From JALYYC01 sp963795805 (GTDB taxonomy: Bacteria > Chloroflexota > Dormibacteria > CF-121), in the NCBI GenBank assembly GCA_963795805.1, contig CAWCIV010000001.1, positions 310,001-374,000 of the forward strand: a DNA stretch of 64,000 bases. Direction: 5' to 3'. Shown here piece by piece: positions 16,547 through 24,584 of the stretch (positions are counted from its first letter, which is position 1; each line of letters begins with the position of its first letter). Under the pieces are notes generated by a model. The model searched no databases. It was not told the DNA's origin and saw only the letters and a list, made by a program, of their open reading frames with translations. The position numbers and the translations under genes were made by a program.

Positions 16547-17515
16547 GTGCAGGTTGCCGAAGGGATTTACCGGCTCGAGCTGCCGATGCCGTTCGAACTC
16601 CGGCACGTCAACGTCTACCTCCTCCGCGACGGCGATGGCTTCACGCTGATCGACACCGGGCTTCAAACGGACGAATCGCGCCAGGCTCTGCAGACGAAGC
16701 TCGACGCGCTGAGGGTCCCGGTCGATCGAGTTCGTCGGATCCTGATCACACACATCCATCCGGACCATTTCGGGCTGGCCGCCGAGCTGCGGGAACGCAG
16801 CGGGGCCGAGCTCGTCATCCACCGGCTGGAGGTTGCGCTGATGGAGCCGCGCTACGCGCGTGCTGAAGACCTGGTTCATGACGTGGCGGCGTGGCTCAGC
16901 CGGAACGGCGTGCCGCAGACCGAGGCCGAGTTCCTGAAGTCCGCCTCCATGGCCGCCCGCGAGTTCGTGTCGGTGGTCGAGCCGGATACGTTGCTCGAAG
17001 GCTCGGAACGTCTGTCGATCGCCGGCGGCGAGCTGATCGCGATCTGGACACCCGGTCACTCACCAGGTCACTGCTGCTTCTACTGGCCACAGCGGCGCCT
17101 GCTCTTCTCCGGCGACCACTTGCTGCCGAAGATCAGCCCCAACATCGGACTGCATCCGCAGTCGGGCGCCGATCCACTCGCGGACTATCTCGCCTCGCTA
17201 GCGCGGATCGGCCGGCTCGAGGTGAGCCAGGTCCTGCCGGCGCACGGCGACCCATTTGCTGATCATCACGGCCGGATCGCGGCGATCGTCGACCACCACA
17301 AGGAGCGCAAGGACGCCGTCGTTCGACTGGCGTCGGAGCGGGAGCAGACCGGATGGGAACTGGCGGGCCGCCTCTTTCACGGCATCATGGAGCGCAACGT
17401 CTTCCAGCAACGCCTGGCGCTCCAGGAGACGCTCGCGCACTGCCAATCACTGGCCGAAGAGGGCCGGATCAGCAAGCAGGTCCGGGGCGGGCGAGTCAGC
17501 TGGGGGCCGGCCTAG
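16547..17515 (+). CDS. MBL-fold metallohydrolase
   Basis: A 322-residue metallo-beta-lactamase-fold protein: VNVYLLRDGDGFTLIDTG, the metal motif THIHPDHFG near residue 67, TPGHSPGHCCFYW near 167, LFSGDHLL near 186 and LPAHGDPF near 228. The C-terminal winged-helix-like extension (about 240-320) is typical of the BLACT/LACTB2-like group. It is expected to hydrolyse a thioester or ester; the substrate is unknown. GTG 16547 sits 7 nt after a TAACGT box. Its end overlaps the convergent hydrolase by 4 nt. Confidence 0.88.
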   Translation: MQVAEGIYRLELPMPFELRHVNVYLLRDGDGFTLIDTGLQTDESRQALQTKLDALRVPVDRVRRILITHIHPDHFGLAAELRERSGAELVIHRLEVALMEPRYARAEDLVHDVAAWLSRNGVPQTEAEFLKSASMAAREFVSVVEPDTLLEGSERLSIAGGELIAIWTPGHSPGHCCFYWPQRRLLFSGDHLLPKISPNIGLHPQSGADPLADYLASLARIGRLEVSQVLPAHGDPFADHHGRIAAIVDHHKERKDAVVRLASEREQTGWELAGRLFHGIMERNVFQQRLALQETLAHCQSLAEEGRISKQVRGGRVSWGPA

Positions 17516-18303
17516 CCCTTCGCTCGCCGCTCCGCTTCGACACGCTGGATGAAGTCGAGGACCACCATGACGACGCGCTCGAATTGTTCGGAGTGCACCT
17601 GGTGACCGCCGGGGTCCAGGACGACGAGCTCGGCGTCGGGGAGACCCGCGGCCAGCTCGCGTGCTCGGTCCACTGGCACCATTCGATCCTGCAGTCCGTG
17701 GATCACCAGCGCTGGCGCGGTGATCTCCGCCAATCGGTCGCAGGTGCGGTGGTTGCGGACCGCCTGGTCCTGACGATGGATGGCAAAGAGCGGCATCTTG
17801 CCGAAACGCCGCGCGTCGTCTTCGACCCATTCGGGATGTTTGCGGATGAACGACGAATCGTAGAGCCGCGCATAACGCGCCAGCGGGTGATCCCGTGGTA
17901 GTCCGGTCGGCCCGGTGGAGCCGGCGTCGTCCGTGCCGCCGCAGTGCGTCGCCGCAAGGATCACGCTGCGAACCGCCGCGGGGTGCGCCAGCGCCAGTTG
18001 CTGGAGGACCATGCCGCCAAGCGAGATCCCGAACCAGTGTGCGGACTGCTCACCCGCGGCCGTCAGTACCGCCAGGGCATCATCGGCCAGCATGGCCGTC
18101 GTGTAGGGAATATCGGGTCGATCCGATTCTCCCGTTCCGCGGTTATCGAGCGCGATGACCCGCAGCTGGCGCGCCAGGACCGGGATGAATCGCCACCAGG
18201 CGCCCTCGATGGTCGAGGTCTTGCCGCCGACCAGGACCACGGGCGGTCCCGAGCCGGCGACCGTGTAATGGAGGCCGGTGCCGTCGCTGGCGGTCGCGAT
18301 CAT
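17512..18303 (-). CDS. alpha/beta hydrolase
   Basis: A 263-residue alpha/beta hydrolase: oxyanion-hole region VVLVGGKTSTIEGAWW, LDNRGTGESDRP, nucleophile GISLGGMVLQQL near residue 94, Asp in HGLQDRMVP near 203, and His in DPGGHQVHSE near 232. It belongs with the 3-oxoadipate-enol-lactonase-like group by pattern, but the usual HG oxyanion motif is replaced by VGGKT. Substrate is unknown. ATG 18303 is divergent from a small gene at 18325. Confidence 0.85.
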   Translation of the reverse strand: MIATASDGTGLHYTVAGSGPPVVLVGGKTSTIEGAWWRFIPVLARQLRVIALDNRGTGESDRPDIPYTTAMLADDALAVLTAAGEQSAHWFGISLGGMVLQQLALAHPAAVRSVILAATHCGGTDDAGSTGPTGLPRDHPLARYARLYDSSFIRKHPEWVEDDARRFGKMPLFAIHRQDQAVRNHRTCDRLAEITAPALVIHGLQDRMVPVDRARELAAGLPDAELVVLDPGGHQVHSEQFERVVMVVLDFIQRVEAERRAKG

Positions 18304-18324
18304 CTTTGTCTAGGATGATGAGGC

Positions 18325-18636
18325 ATGCAGCAAGGACGGCCTCCCAGCACGATTCCCGAGCCGGCCTGGCAGACGCTCCGGACCCTTGACCCTGAAGCCG
18401 AGGCCAACGCCGTCAGCCTGGCCACCTGCCTGGCCCTGGCCGAGGAGCGGTTTCAAATTCTTTTTAGCGACGTCCTGCCCCGTTTTGGTGGTGCCACCCA
18501 GGACGACCTCAGTGGTGAGGCCGATGTCCTGGCGGATGCCCATCATGCCCTGACGCTCCTCCAGGAGAGCCTGCACGCGAGCTCGCGGCGGATGTTGGAC
18601 GTGCTCGACCGCGTCAGCCGGGAATTAGGGGAGTAG
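18325..18636 (+). CDS. hypothetical helical protein
   Basis: A 103-residue, mostly helical, acidic protein without membrane segments (LATCLALAEERFQILFSDVLP..., LLQESLHASSRRMLDVLDRVSRELGE). ATG 18325 lies 8 nt after TAGGAT (18311-18316), matching the leaderless pattern of this genome. I do not recognise the family. The next gene is convergent, 5 nt away. Confidence 0.6.
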   Translation: MQQGRPPSTIPEPAWQTLRTLDPEAEANAVSLATCLALAEERFQILFSDVLPRFGGATQDDLSGEADVLADAHHALTLLQESLHASSRRMLDVLDRVSRELGE

Positions 18637-18641
18637 ACCGC

Positions 18642-18986
18642 TCACAGTCCCTGGCGGTCGAGTCGCTCCCAGGGGTCGTGTTCGCTCCCGAGCTCGCGCT
18701 TGATGTCCGTCGCCCGGTCCACGTTGTCGAGACTATCTTCGGCGGAGCGGGGCGGGCGGCGCTGCCAGGGCGACGGGTCGTAATGCGAGTGCTGCACCGG
18801 CGGGCGGAACCCCCAGGCCCGGCTCGGCATGACGCCGGAGGTCTGCCGGAGCACCGTGGGGATGTCTGCGTCGGCAAATACAAGGTCACCGCCGGCGCCC
18901 GGCCGCAGTGCCATGAGCAGGCCAGCGACCGCGATGACGATGACCCAACCACCCATGATGATCACCGCCCAATCGTTCAGGCTCAC
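18642..18986 (-). CDS. small single-pass membrane protein
   Basis: A 114-residue protein with one N-terminal membrane helix (about 8-27: VIIMGGWVIVIAVAGLLMAL) and a soluble, Arg/Pro-rich C-terminal part. Its ATG overlaps the TGA of the TauE/SafE gene (ATGA junction), so it is translationally coupled to that permease and may be its accessory subunit. No known domain is seen. Confidence 0.6.
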   Translation of the reverse strand: MSLNDWAVIIMGGWVIVIAVAGLLMALRPGAGGDLVFADADIPTVLRQTSGVMPSRAWGFRPPVQHSHYDPSPWQRRPPRSAEDSLDNVDRATDIKRELGSEHDPWERLDRQGL

Positions 18987-19810
18987 TGATCCGCCATTGT
19001 AGGCGGCGGCACCGGCCTTACGGGCTGGCCGAGCATTCGAATGCCAGTGAAGGCCAGGTAGGCGCCGAACAAGAGTCGAAGCGCTTCGTCAGGTGCGGTC
19101 AGCGCGGCCAGGGCGCCGGCGGCCGCGCCGACGATCCCGCCGAGCGAGAGCCAGGCCGCGGTTTCCACTCGCACGTTGCCCATTCGGAAATGCGTGATCG
19201 AGCCGGACAGGGCGGTGGGGATGATGACGGCAAGCGAGGTGCCTTGCGCCACGTGCTGGCTCATCCCCAGCAACAACACCATGGCCGGCACCATGATTGC
19301 CCCGCCGCCGATGCCAAGCAGCCCGCTGCCGAGTCCGGCGATGACGCCGATGACGAGGCCGATCGCGCCAAGTCCGAGGCCGGATGGGTGAAGGATCGCG
19401 CCGAACTGGACCCCTGTCCCCATGGCGTGCAGGCCGGCCGCGCCGATCATGAGGGCACCGACGATGGTGGCGACCACGCCGAAGGATTGCCGCAGCCGGG
19501 CCGCCGAGATCCCACGCGTGAGGCGAGCGCCGGCGACGGCACCCCCGACGGCGCCGACGGCCAGCAGGAGGGCCGTCGCCAGATCGACGTCGTGGCCGAT
19601 TCCAAGAATGACAACGCCGACGATCGCGACCGGGATGATCACGGCGAGTGAGGTGCCGTGCGCCTCGTGCTGTCTGACTTTAAGCCAGTACACCATGCCC
19701 GGAACCATCACGAAGCCGCCGCCGACGCCGAGCAGACCGCTGGACAGCCCCGTGACCGCCCCGATCGCCACCATGGCGGCGATCCGTCGGCGGCCCGGGT
19801 CGATCACCAT
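18983..19810 (-). CDS. TauE/SafE family anion exporter (sulfite exporter-like permease)
   Basis: About 275 residues with eight membrane helices and the internal repeat typical of the family: GLSSGLLGVGGGFVMVPGMV and GLGSGLLGIGGGAIMVPAMV, both followed by AHGTSLAVIIP / AQGTSLAVIIP. It probably exports a small organo-sulfur or other anion. The frame reaches further upstream, but 19810 (ATG) or the next codon GTG 19807 follow a TACACT box at 3 and 6 nt; GTG 19807 fits the local leaderless spacing better. It overlaps the next small gene in ATGA. Confidence 0.85.
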   Translation of the reverse strand: MVIDPGRRRIAAMVAIGAVTGLSSGLLGVGGGFVMVPGMVYWLKVRQHEAHGTSLAVIIPVAIVGVVILGIGHDVDLATALLLAVGAVGGAVAGARLTRGISAARLRQSFGVVATIVGALMIGAAGLHAMGTGVQFGAILHPSGLGLGAIGLVIGVIAGLGSGLLGIGGGAIMVPAMVLLLGMSQHVAQGTSLAVIIPTALSGSITHFRMGNVRVETAAWLSLGGIVGAAAGALAALTAPDEALRLLFGAYLAFTGIRMLGQPVRPVPPPTMADQ

Positions 19811-19848
19811 CTCAGTGTAGGCACGTCCGGTCACCGTCCTACACTGAG
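19811..19848. promoter_or_regulatory. 11-bp perfect inverted repeat spanning divergent promoters (tauE-like / aldolase)
   Basis: CTCAGTGTAGG (19811-19821) and CCTACACTGAG (19838-19848) are perfect inverted copies with a 16-nt spacer. Each arm contains a TACACT box that serves as -10 for the gene on its own side. The aldolase then has AAAGGAGGAG before ATG 19869. The repeat may be a shared operator or simply mirror-image promoters. Confidence 0.6.
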
Positions 19849-19868
19849 TAGCTGAGAAAGGAGGAGAG

Positions 19869-20945
19869 ATGGCCACTGCAACGGCGACCTCGTTGAGCAA
19901 GCTGGAGGCGATCCTCGGCAGCGATGCGCGCAGCCTGCTTGATCACACCTGCGAGACCGTGCCGAAGGCCCAACTGCATCTGCCGGGCCCTGACTTCACC
20001 AGCCGTATCTTCATTGGGAGCGACCGCCCCACCCGCGTGCTGCGCAGCATCGAATCGCTCTTCGACCATGGACGGCTGGCGGGCACGGGCTACCTTTCGA
20101 TCCTGCCGGTCGACCAGGGGATCGAGCATTCCGCGGGCGCGTCGTTTGCCGCCAATCCAGCCTACTTCGATGGGGAGAAGATCGTCGAGCTGGCGATCGA
20201 GGGCGGATGCAATGCCGTCGCATCCACCTTCGGAGTCCTGGGCTCGGTGGCGCGCAAGTATGCGCACCGCATCCCCTTCATCTGCAAGATCAATCACAAC
20301 GAGCTGCTCAGCTATCCGAACAAGTACGACCAGATCCGCTTCGGGACGGTGCGCCAGGCCTGGGAGCTGGGGGCGGTCGCGCTGGGCGCGACGATCTACT
20401 TCGGCTCCGCCGAGTCCGATCGACAGATCCAGGAGATCGCGGTCGCTTTCCATGATGCGCATGAGCTCGGCATGGCGACGGTCCTCTGGTGTTATGTGCG
20501 CAACCCCGCTTTCGTCAAGGATGGCGTCAACTACGAGGTCGCGGCCGACCTGACCGGCCAGGCGAATCACCTCGGCGTCACGATCGAGGCGGACATCATC
20601 AAGCAGAAGCTGCCCGAGACCAACCGTGGCTTCGAGGTCTTCAAATTCGGTAAGACCTCCCCGAAGGTCTACGACAAGCTGACGACGGCCAACCCGATCG
20701 ATCTCACCCGCTACCAGGTCGTCAATTGCTACCTGGGCCGCAGCGGCTTGATCAACTCGGGCGGCGCGTCTTCCGGAGAGAACGACCTCAAGGAGGCGGT
20801 GAAGACCGCGGTGATCAACAAGCGGGCCGGTGGGATGGGACTGATCACCGGCCGGAAGGCCTTCATGCGACCGATGAGCGAAGGCATCCAGTTGCTGAAC
20901 GCCGTGCAGGACGTCTACCTGATGGATGAGGTCACCGTCGCGTAA
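19869..20945 (+). CDS. class I fructose-bisphosphate aldolase, FbaB/DeoC-fold
   Basis: The 358-residue protein belongs to the archaeal-type/FbaB class I aldolases: LSILPVDQGIEHSAGASF near residue 78, the strand VASTFGVLG, FICKINHNE near 139 and, late, the likely Schiff-base region FEVFKFGKTSPK near 260. It interconverts fructose 1,6-bisphosphate with the two triose phosphates in glycolysis or gluconeogenesis. A strong AAAGGAGGAG ribosome-binding site precedes ATG 19869. A small unknown gene follows 3 nt later. Confidence 0.88.
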   Translation: MATATATSLSKLEAILGSDARSLLDHTCETVPKAQLHLPGPDFTSRIFIGSDRPTRVLRSIESLFDHGRLAGTGYLSILPVDQGIEHSAGASFAANPAYFDGEKIVELAIEGGCNAVASTFGVLGSVARKYAHRIPFICKINHNELLSYPNKYDQIRFGTVRQAWELGAVALGATIYFGSAESDRQIQEIAVAFHDAHELGMATVLWCYVRNPAFVKDGVNYEVAADLTGQANHLGVTIEADIIKQKLPETNRGFEVFKFGKTSPKVYDKLTTANPIDLTRYQVVNCYLGRSGLINSGGASSGENDLKEAVKTAVINKRAGGMGLITGRKAFMRPMSEGIQLLNAVQDVYLMDEVTVA

Positions 20946-20948
20946 CCG

Positions 20949-21134
20949 ATGCCACGGTTGCGGGCCACCGACTCCGGCCAGGTCTACAACATCGACCTCG
21001 CCGAACTGAAGGTCACGCGAGACGAAGTCGACGGGATTTACGTCCTGCATGGGCGCGGTTACTTTCAGACCTTCCAGACCCGCGAGGAGGCCTTCGCTCG
21101 AAAGAAGGAGATCGACTACTCGACTTTCCGCTGA
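20949..21134 (+). CDS. small conserved-looking hypothetical protein
   Basis: A 61-residue protein with a compact pattern (GQVYNIDLAELKVTRDEVDGIYVLHGRG..., then a Lys/Glu-rich helix). ATG 20949 is 3 nt after the aldolase stop, so it is likely co-transcribed. Its stop abuts the stop of the convergent HTH gene. No known domain is recognised. Confidence 0.5.
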   Translation: MPRLRATDSGQVYNIDLAELKVTRDEVDGIYVLHGRGYFQTFQTREEAFARKKEIDYSTFR

Positions 21135-21407
21135 TTACGGGTCGCCGACCCAATCGGAGGCTTCCGGCAGGGGGTGGTGCCCGCGGCTGGGCTGGACTCG
21201 CAGCACGCCCTGGAGATCCCGGCGGCGATACAGGCGCTGGCGCCGAATCCCCTGGCGGTAGCTCTGGAGCAGCCCCCGGCTTACATAGGCGTAAAGGGTC
21301 GCCGGCTTGACACCGAGCAGCTCGCAGGCCTCCGACGAGCTCAGGTAATGCTCCCCGTGGATCTCGACCATGGCTTCATCCAGCGTACGACGCGGAGGAC
21401 GGTTCAA
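21135..21407 (-). CDS. orphan MerR-like HTH protein resembling the N-terminus of HTH-citrate synthases
   Basis: A 90-residue protein whose core (residues 21-66: YLSSSEACELLGVKPATLYA... SRGLLQSYRQ... QRLYRRRDLQGVL) is a MerR/HTH_17-type domain. The wording ATLYAYVSRGL followed by RRLYRRxD is, in my knowledge, the pattern fused to the N-terminus of one bacterial citrate synthase family; here no enzyme domain follows. The start is TTG 21407 or ATG 21371. It is divergent from the Re-citrate-synthase-like gene across 53 nt and is the obvious candidate regulator. Confidence 0.7.
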   Translation of the reverse strand: MNRPPRRTLDEAMVEIHGEHYLSSSEACELLGVKPATLYAYVSRGLLQSYRQGIRRQRLYRRRDLQGVLRVQPSRGHHPLPEASDWVGDP

Positions 21408-21424
21408 TCGTAACAGTCAATCTA

Positions 21425-21452
21425 TTGCAATGTAAATCAATATATGTATAGA
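21425..21452 (+). promoter_or_regulatory. promoter of Re-citrate-synthase-like gene in an AT-rich island
   Basis: TTGCAA (21425-21430) and TATAGA (21447-21452) with a 16-nt spacer lie in a locally AT-rich stretch (21419-21455), rare in this window. The start codon GTG 21461 is 8 nt after the -10 box, so the transcript is probably leaderless. The same interval must hold the promoter of the divergent HTH gene. Confidence 0.6.
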
Positions 21453-21460
21453 ATCGTCCT

Positions 21461-22783
21461 GTGGAGATGACCAACCCGACGGAGCCGAACCTCCTGCGGG
21501 AGGACTTTCCGTATGTACGGATTCCGCCAATCCGCCTGGAGGCCACCGCGGTGCCGCTGGCGACCCCGTCCCGGCTCTGGATCACCGATACGACCTTCAG
21601 GGATGGCCAGCAGGCACGGGCGCCCTACACCCCGGAGCAGATCGTGCACCTCTACGACCTGCTGCGGGCCATGGGGGGCCCGGTGGTGAGGCAGGCGGAG
21701 TTCTTTGCCTACACCCCCGCAGACCGGGAAGCCATCGCGGCCTGCCGGCAGCGGCCGGGCCCCGAGGTCACCACCTGGATGCGCGCCTCGGTTGACGACC
21801 TGCGCAATGTTCGCGCGACGGGCGTCAGCGAGTCGGGCATCCTGCTTTCCGCCTCCGATTACCACATCTATCTGAAGATGAAGCGCACCCGCCGGCAGGC
21901 CGCCGCCGATTACCTGGCCGTCGTCCGCGCCGTCATCGACGCCGGCATCCGTCCCCGGTGCCACCTCGAGGATCTGACCCGCGCCGACCTCGACGGATTT
22001 GTCGCTCCCCTCGTCGATGCCCTCCAGGAGCTCGGCCGCGAGGCGGGCGTCCCGGTCAAGTTCCGCCTCTGCGACACGATGGGGTTCGGACTGCCCTGGC
22101 CCGAGGCCTCCTTGCCGCGCGGCGTGCCCCGCCTGGTTCAGTTTTTCACCGGGACCCTCAACGTCCCGTCCGAGCAGCTCGAGTGGCACGGGCACAATGA
22201 CTTTCACCGCGGTGAGGTGAACACGGTGGCCGCCTGGCTCTACGGTTGCGCGGCCGCGAACGGCTCGCTATTCGGCTTTGGCGAGCGGACCGGCAACCCG
22301 CCGCTGGAGGCACTGGTGATCGATTACGTGGGGTTGAAGGGGGAAGCGGCAGGCATCGACCTGACGGCGATCACGCGCGCGGCCACCTATTTCCGCGACG
22401 TCCTCGGGACGGCGCTGCCGGCCAACTACCCCTTTGCCGGAGCGGGTTTCAACGTCACGAGCGCGGGTATCCACGCCGACGGGCTGATGAAAAACGAGGA
22501 GATCTACAACATCTTCGATACCGGTCGCATCCTCGATCGGCCGCTGGGCATCACGGTCAACGACCGGTCCGGCCTTGCCGGGATCGCCTACTGGCTGAAC
22601 ACGACGAACGGCTTGCGCGGCGCGGAGCAGGTCCGAAAGGACGACCCGAGGGTCATCGCCGTCCACGCCGAGGTGGAGCGTCAGTATGCCGCCGGCCGAA
22701 CCACCGGATTCTCGCCTGATGAGATGCAGGCGCTTGCCCGGTTGCATTTCGGCAACGCCCTGGCAACGAGCGAGCGCAGGTAA
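21461..22783 (+). CDS. HMGL-like acyltransferase, Re-citrate-synthase-like (isopropylmalate/homocitrate synthase superfamily)
   Basis: A 440-residue TIM-barrel protein: WITDTTFRDGQQARAPYTPEQ (about 38-58) holds the catalytic Arg-Asp of the HMGL/IPMS superfamily, CHLEDLTRADLDGF and EWHGHNDFH (about 245) the metal-binding His residues, then GFGERTGNPPLE and GFNVTSAGIHADGLMKNEE. The family wording, length and missing LeuA regulatory domain fit the subgroup containing Re-citrate synthases of anaerobes (from memory; no alignment run). It would condense oxaloacetate with acetyl-CoA with opposite stereochemistry to GltA. IPMS-like or homocitrate-synthase activity is the alternative. GTG 21461 or ATG 21467 are possible starts. 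Confidence 0.75.
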   Translation: MEMTNPTEPNLLREDFPYVRIPPIRLEATAVPLATPSRLWITDTTFRDGQQARAPYTPEQIVHLYDLLRAMGGPVVRQAEFFAYTPADREAIAACRQRPGPEVTTWMRASVDDLRNVRATGVSESGILLSASDYHIYLKMKRTRRQAAADYLAVVRAVIDAGIRPRCHLEDLTRADLDGFVAPLVDALQELGREAGVPVKFRLCDTMGFGLPWPEASLPRGVPRLVQFFTGTLNVPSEQLEWHGHNDFHRGEVNTVAAWLYGCAAANGSLFGFGERTGNPPLEALVIDYVGLKGEAAGIDLTAITRAATYFRDVLGTALPANYPFAGAGFNVTSAGIHADGLMKNEEIYNIFDTGRILDRPLGITVNDRSGLAGIAYWLNTTNGLRGAEQVRKDDPRVIAVHAEVERQYAAGRTTGFSPDEMQALARLHFGNALATSERR

Positions 22784-22827
22784 CAAGTTGACCGGCGGCA
22801 TGCAGTTGATGCAGCAGAGGCATCACT

Positions 22828-24552
22828 GTGTTGACCAACCCTGGCGATCAGACGCCGCTCCCTGCACCGCCGGCCGCCGCCTCCTGGCTGCGCAGGCACC
22901 GCCTCCAGCTGGCCGCCACTGGCGCCGTGCTCGCCATCGGGGCTGTCAGTGCATCGGCGGCCCTCCTCTTGCTGGCCAAACCGGTCAACACCGTCGAGAG
23001 CATGGTGCCGGCGACGTCCGATCTGCTCGTGCTCGCCAACCTCGACCCGTCGGTCGCGCAAAAGCTCAACCTCGCGCGTTCGCTTCACCGCTTTCCGAGC
23101 ACCAAAGACGACCAGGCGATCTCGGACGCCATTGATGGCGCCCTCAAGGGCACCGGACTCAGCTATAGCAACGATATCAAGCCCTGGCTGGGCGGCGAGC
23201 TGGGCCTCAGTGGCCGGGTCAACTTCGCCAGCACGACCGACAGCTCCGGCGTCGTCTATGCCAGTTCCCGCGACGACGCCAGGGCCAAGGCGTTCCTCAG
23301 CAAGCTTCGCACGGTCGGGGCGGGCAAGACGATGCAGTGGCGCGATGAGACCTACAGCGGTTTCACGATCTCCGTAGGAACGCCCAGTCACAGCACGGAC
23401 AAGCCGGCGGCCTACAGCTACGTCAATCACATTGCCCTCATCGCGACATCCAGCGCGACCATCATGGAGGCCATCGACACCATGCAGGGTCGAGCGGCTC
23501 GACTCATCGACTCGAGTAACTACAAGACCACCGTCGCCGGTCTGCCGAGCGATCGCCTTGGGCTCGTCTACGTCAATGGAACCTCGATCGTCGCGGGGAT
23601 CAGGAAACAGCTGGCCAAGGCGCCCGCGGCGAGCACGCCGATCATGGGCAACATCAAGGATCTCGATGCCCTGGTCGGGATCGGGGCAGCGCTCTCCGCC
23701 GCCGACAACGGGATCGCCGCGGATCTGCTGGTCAAGCTCGATCAATCGAAGCTCTCGCCCGCGACGCGGCAGGCGCTGGCTGGTGCAGGTCGCCCCGACG
23801 CGATCCTGACCTGGGTGCCCCGGGGCAGCGAGGCCCTGCTCGCGGTGGGCAACCTCGATCGGACCGTGCAGACGCTGGTCGATGCATCGAAGTCGGATCC
23901 GTCGATCGTCGCCAGCACCAATGCGCTCGGGCTGACCGGTCCCGGGGGTATCCTGCCCCACCTGACCGGTGGTGCGGCGCTTGAAGCGCAGCTCGGCTCC
24001 GGCGTCAGTCCATCGGGCGCGATCCTGCTGGCCACGGATGACGCCGCCAGCCTGCGCACCTTCTTTCGCAAGCTGCTGACGTCGGCCTCGAGTGTTGGCA
24101 CGACCCTGATGCCTGGCTCGAGCGGGTCGCAGAAGCCCTCGATCACGCCGGCATTCACGACGACGATGTACCGCGGGACCGCGATTACCTCCCTAGCGGT
24201 ACCTCAATCTGGGCTGGCCGTGATGGCGCCGTCCTACGCCGTGCTCGACGGCGTGGGCATCTTCGGGTCAAACCTGGCATCCGTGACGGCCGTCATCGAC
24301 GCCCACCGGGGCGCCGGAACGATCGCCGCCGATCCGCGCTACAAGGCGGCGATCGCCTCCTCCTTGCAGAAGCCGAGCCTTGTGGGGTACGTCAACGTCA
24401 GCAGCCTGATCGCGGCGGCTCGACGGCTGGCGCCCTCGAGCACCGTTCCCGACAAGACGCTCACCATGGTCGGGCCGATCCAGGCGGTCATGCTGACGGC
24501 CACGAGTCAGCCGGATCAGGCGGCCGAGCGCTTCTTCCTGGTCATCAACTGA
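22828..24552 (+). CDS. DUF3352-domain membrane-anchored protein
   Basis: A 574-residue protein with an N-terminal membrane helix (about 30-50, ATGAVLAIGAVSASAALLLL) and an extracytoplasmic DUF3352 domain starting at VPATSDLLVLANLDPS. Features are alternating strands, several GLVYVNG and SYVNHIAL segments, and a C-terminal half with SLVGYVNVSSLIAAAR. The role of the family is unknown. GTG 22828 is directly followed by TTG 22831; either could be the start. It is 44 nt after the HMGL-like gene and may be read through from it. Confidence 0.8.
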   Translation: MLTNPGDQTPLPAPPAAASWLRRHRLQLAATGAVLAIGAVSASAALLLLAKPVNTVESMVPATSDLLVLANLDPSVAQKLNLARSLHRFPSTKDDQAISDAIDGALKGTGLSYSNDIKPWLGGELGLSGRVNFASTTDSSGVVYASSRDDARAKAFLSKLRTVGAGKTMQWRDETYSGFTISVGTPSHSTDKPAAYSYVNHIALIATSSATIMEAIDTMQGRAARLIDSSNYKTTVAGLPSDRLGLVYVNGTSIVAGIRKQLAKAPAASTPIMGNIKDLDALVGIGAALSAADNGIAADLLVKLDQSKLSPATRQALAGAGRPDAILTWVPRGSEALLAVGNLDRTVQTLVDASKSDPSIVASTNALGLTGPGGILPHLTGGAALEAQLGSGVSPSGAILLATDDAASLRTFFRKLLTSASSVGTTLMPGSSGSQKPSITPAFTTTMYRGTAITSLAVPQSGLAVMAPSYAVLDGVGIFGSNLASVTAVIDAHRGAGTIAADPRYKAAIASSLQKPSLVGYVNVSSLIAAARRLAPSSTVPDKTLTMVGPIQAVMLTATSQPDQAAERFFLVIN

Positions 24553-24557
24553 TCTGC

Positions 24558-24584
24558 TAGATTAGTGACTGACGTGTCAGTCAC
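24558..24584 (+). promoter_or_regulatory. leaderless promoter with palindromic TetR-type operator
   Basis: A TAGATT box (24558-24563) directly abuts a 20-nt palindrome GTGACTGACGTGTCAGTCAC (24565-24584), two perfect 9-nt arms around GT. The palindrome covers the expected transcription start and the start codon of the TetR gene, an ideal place for autorepression. It resembles the TGACN-type operators of TetR regulators of acyl-CoA metabolism. Confidence 0.75.
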
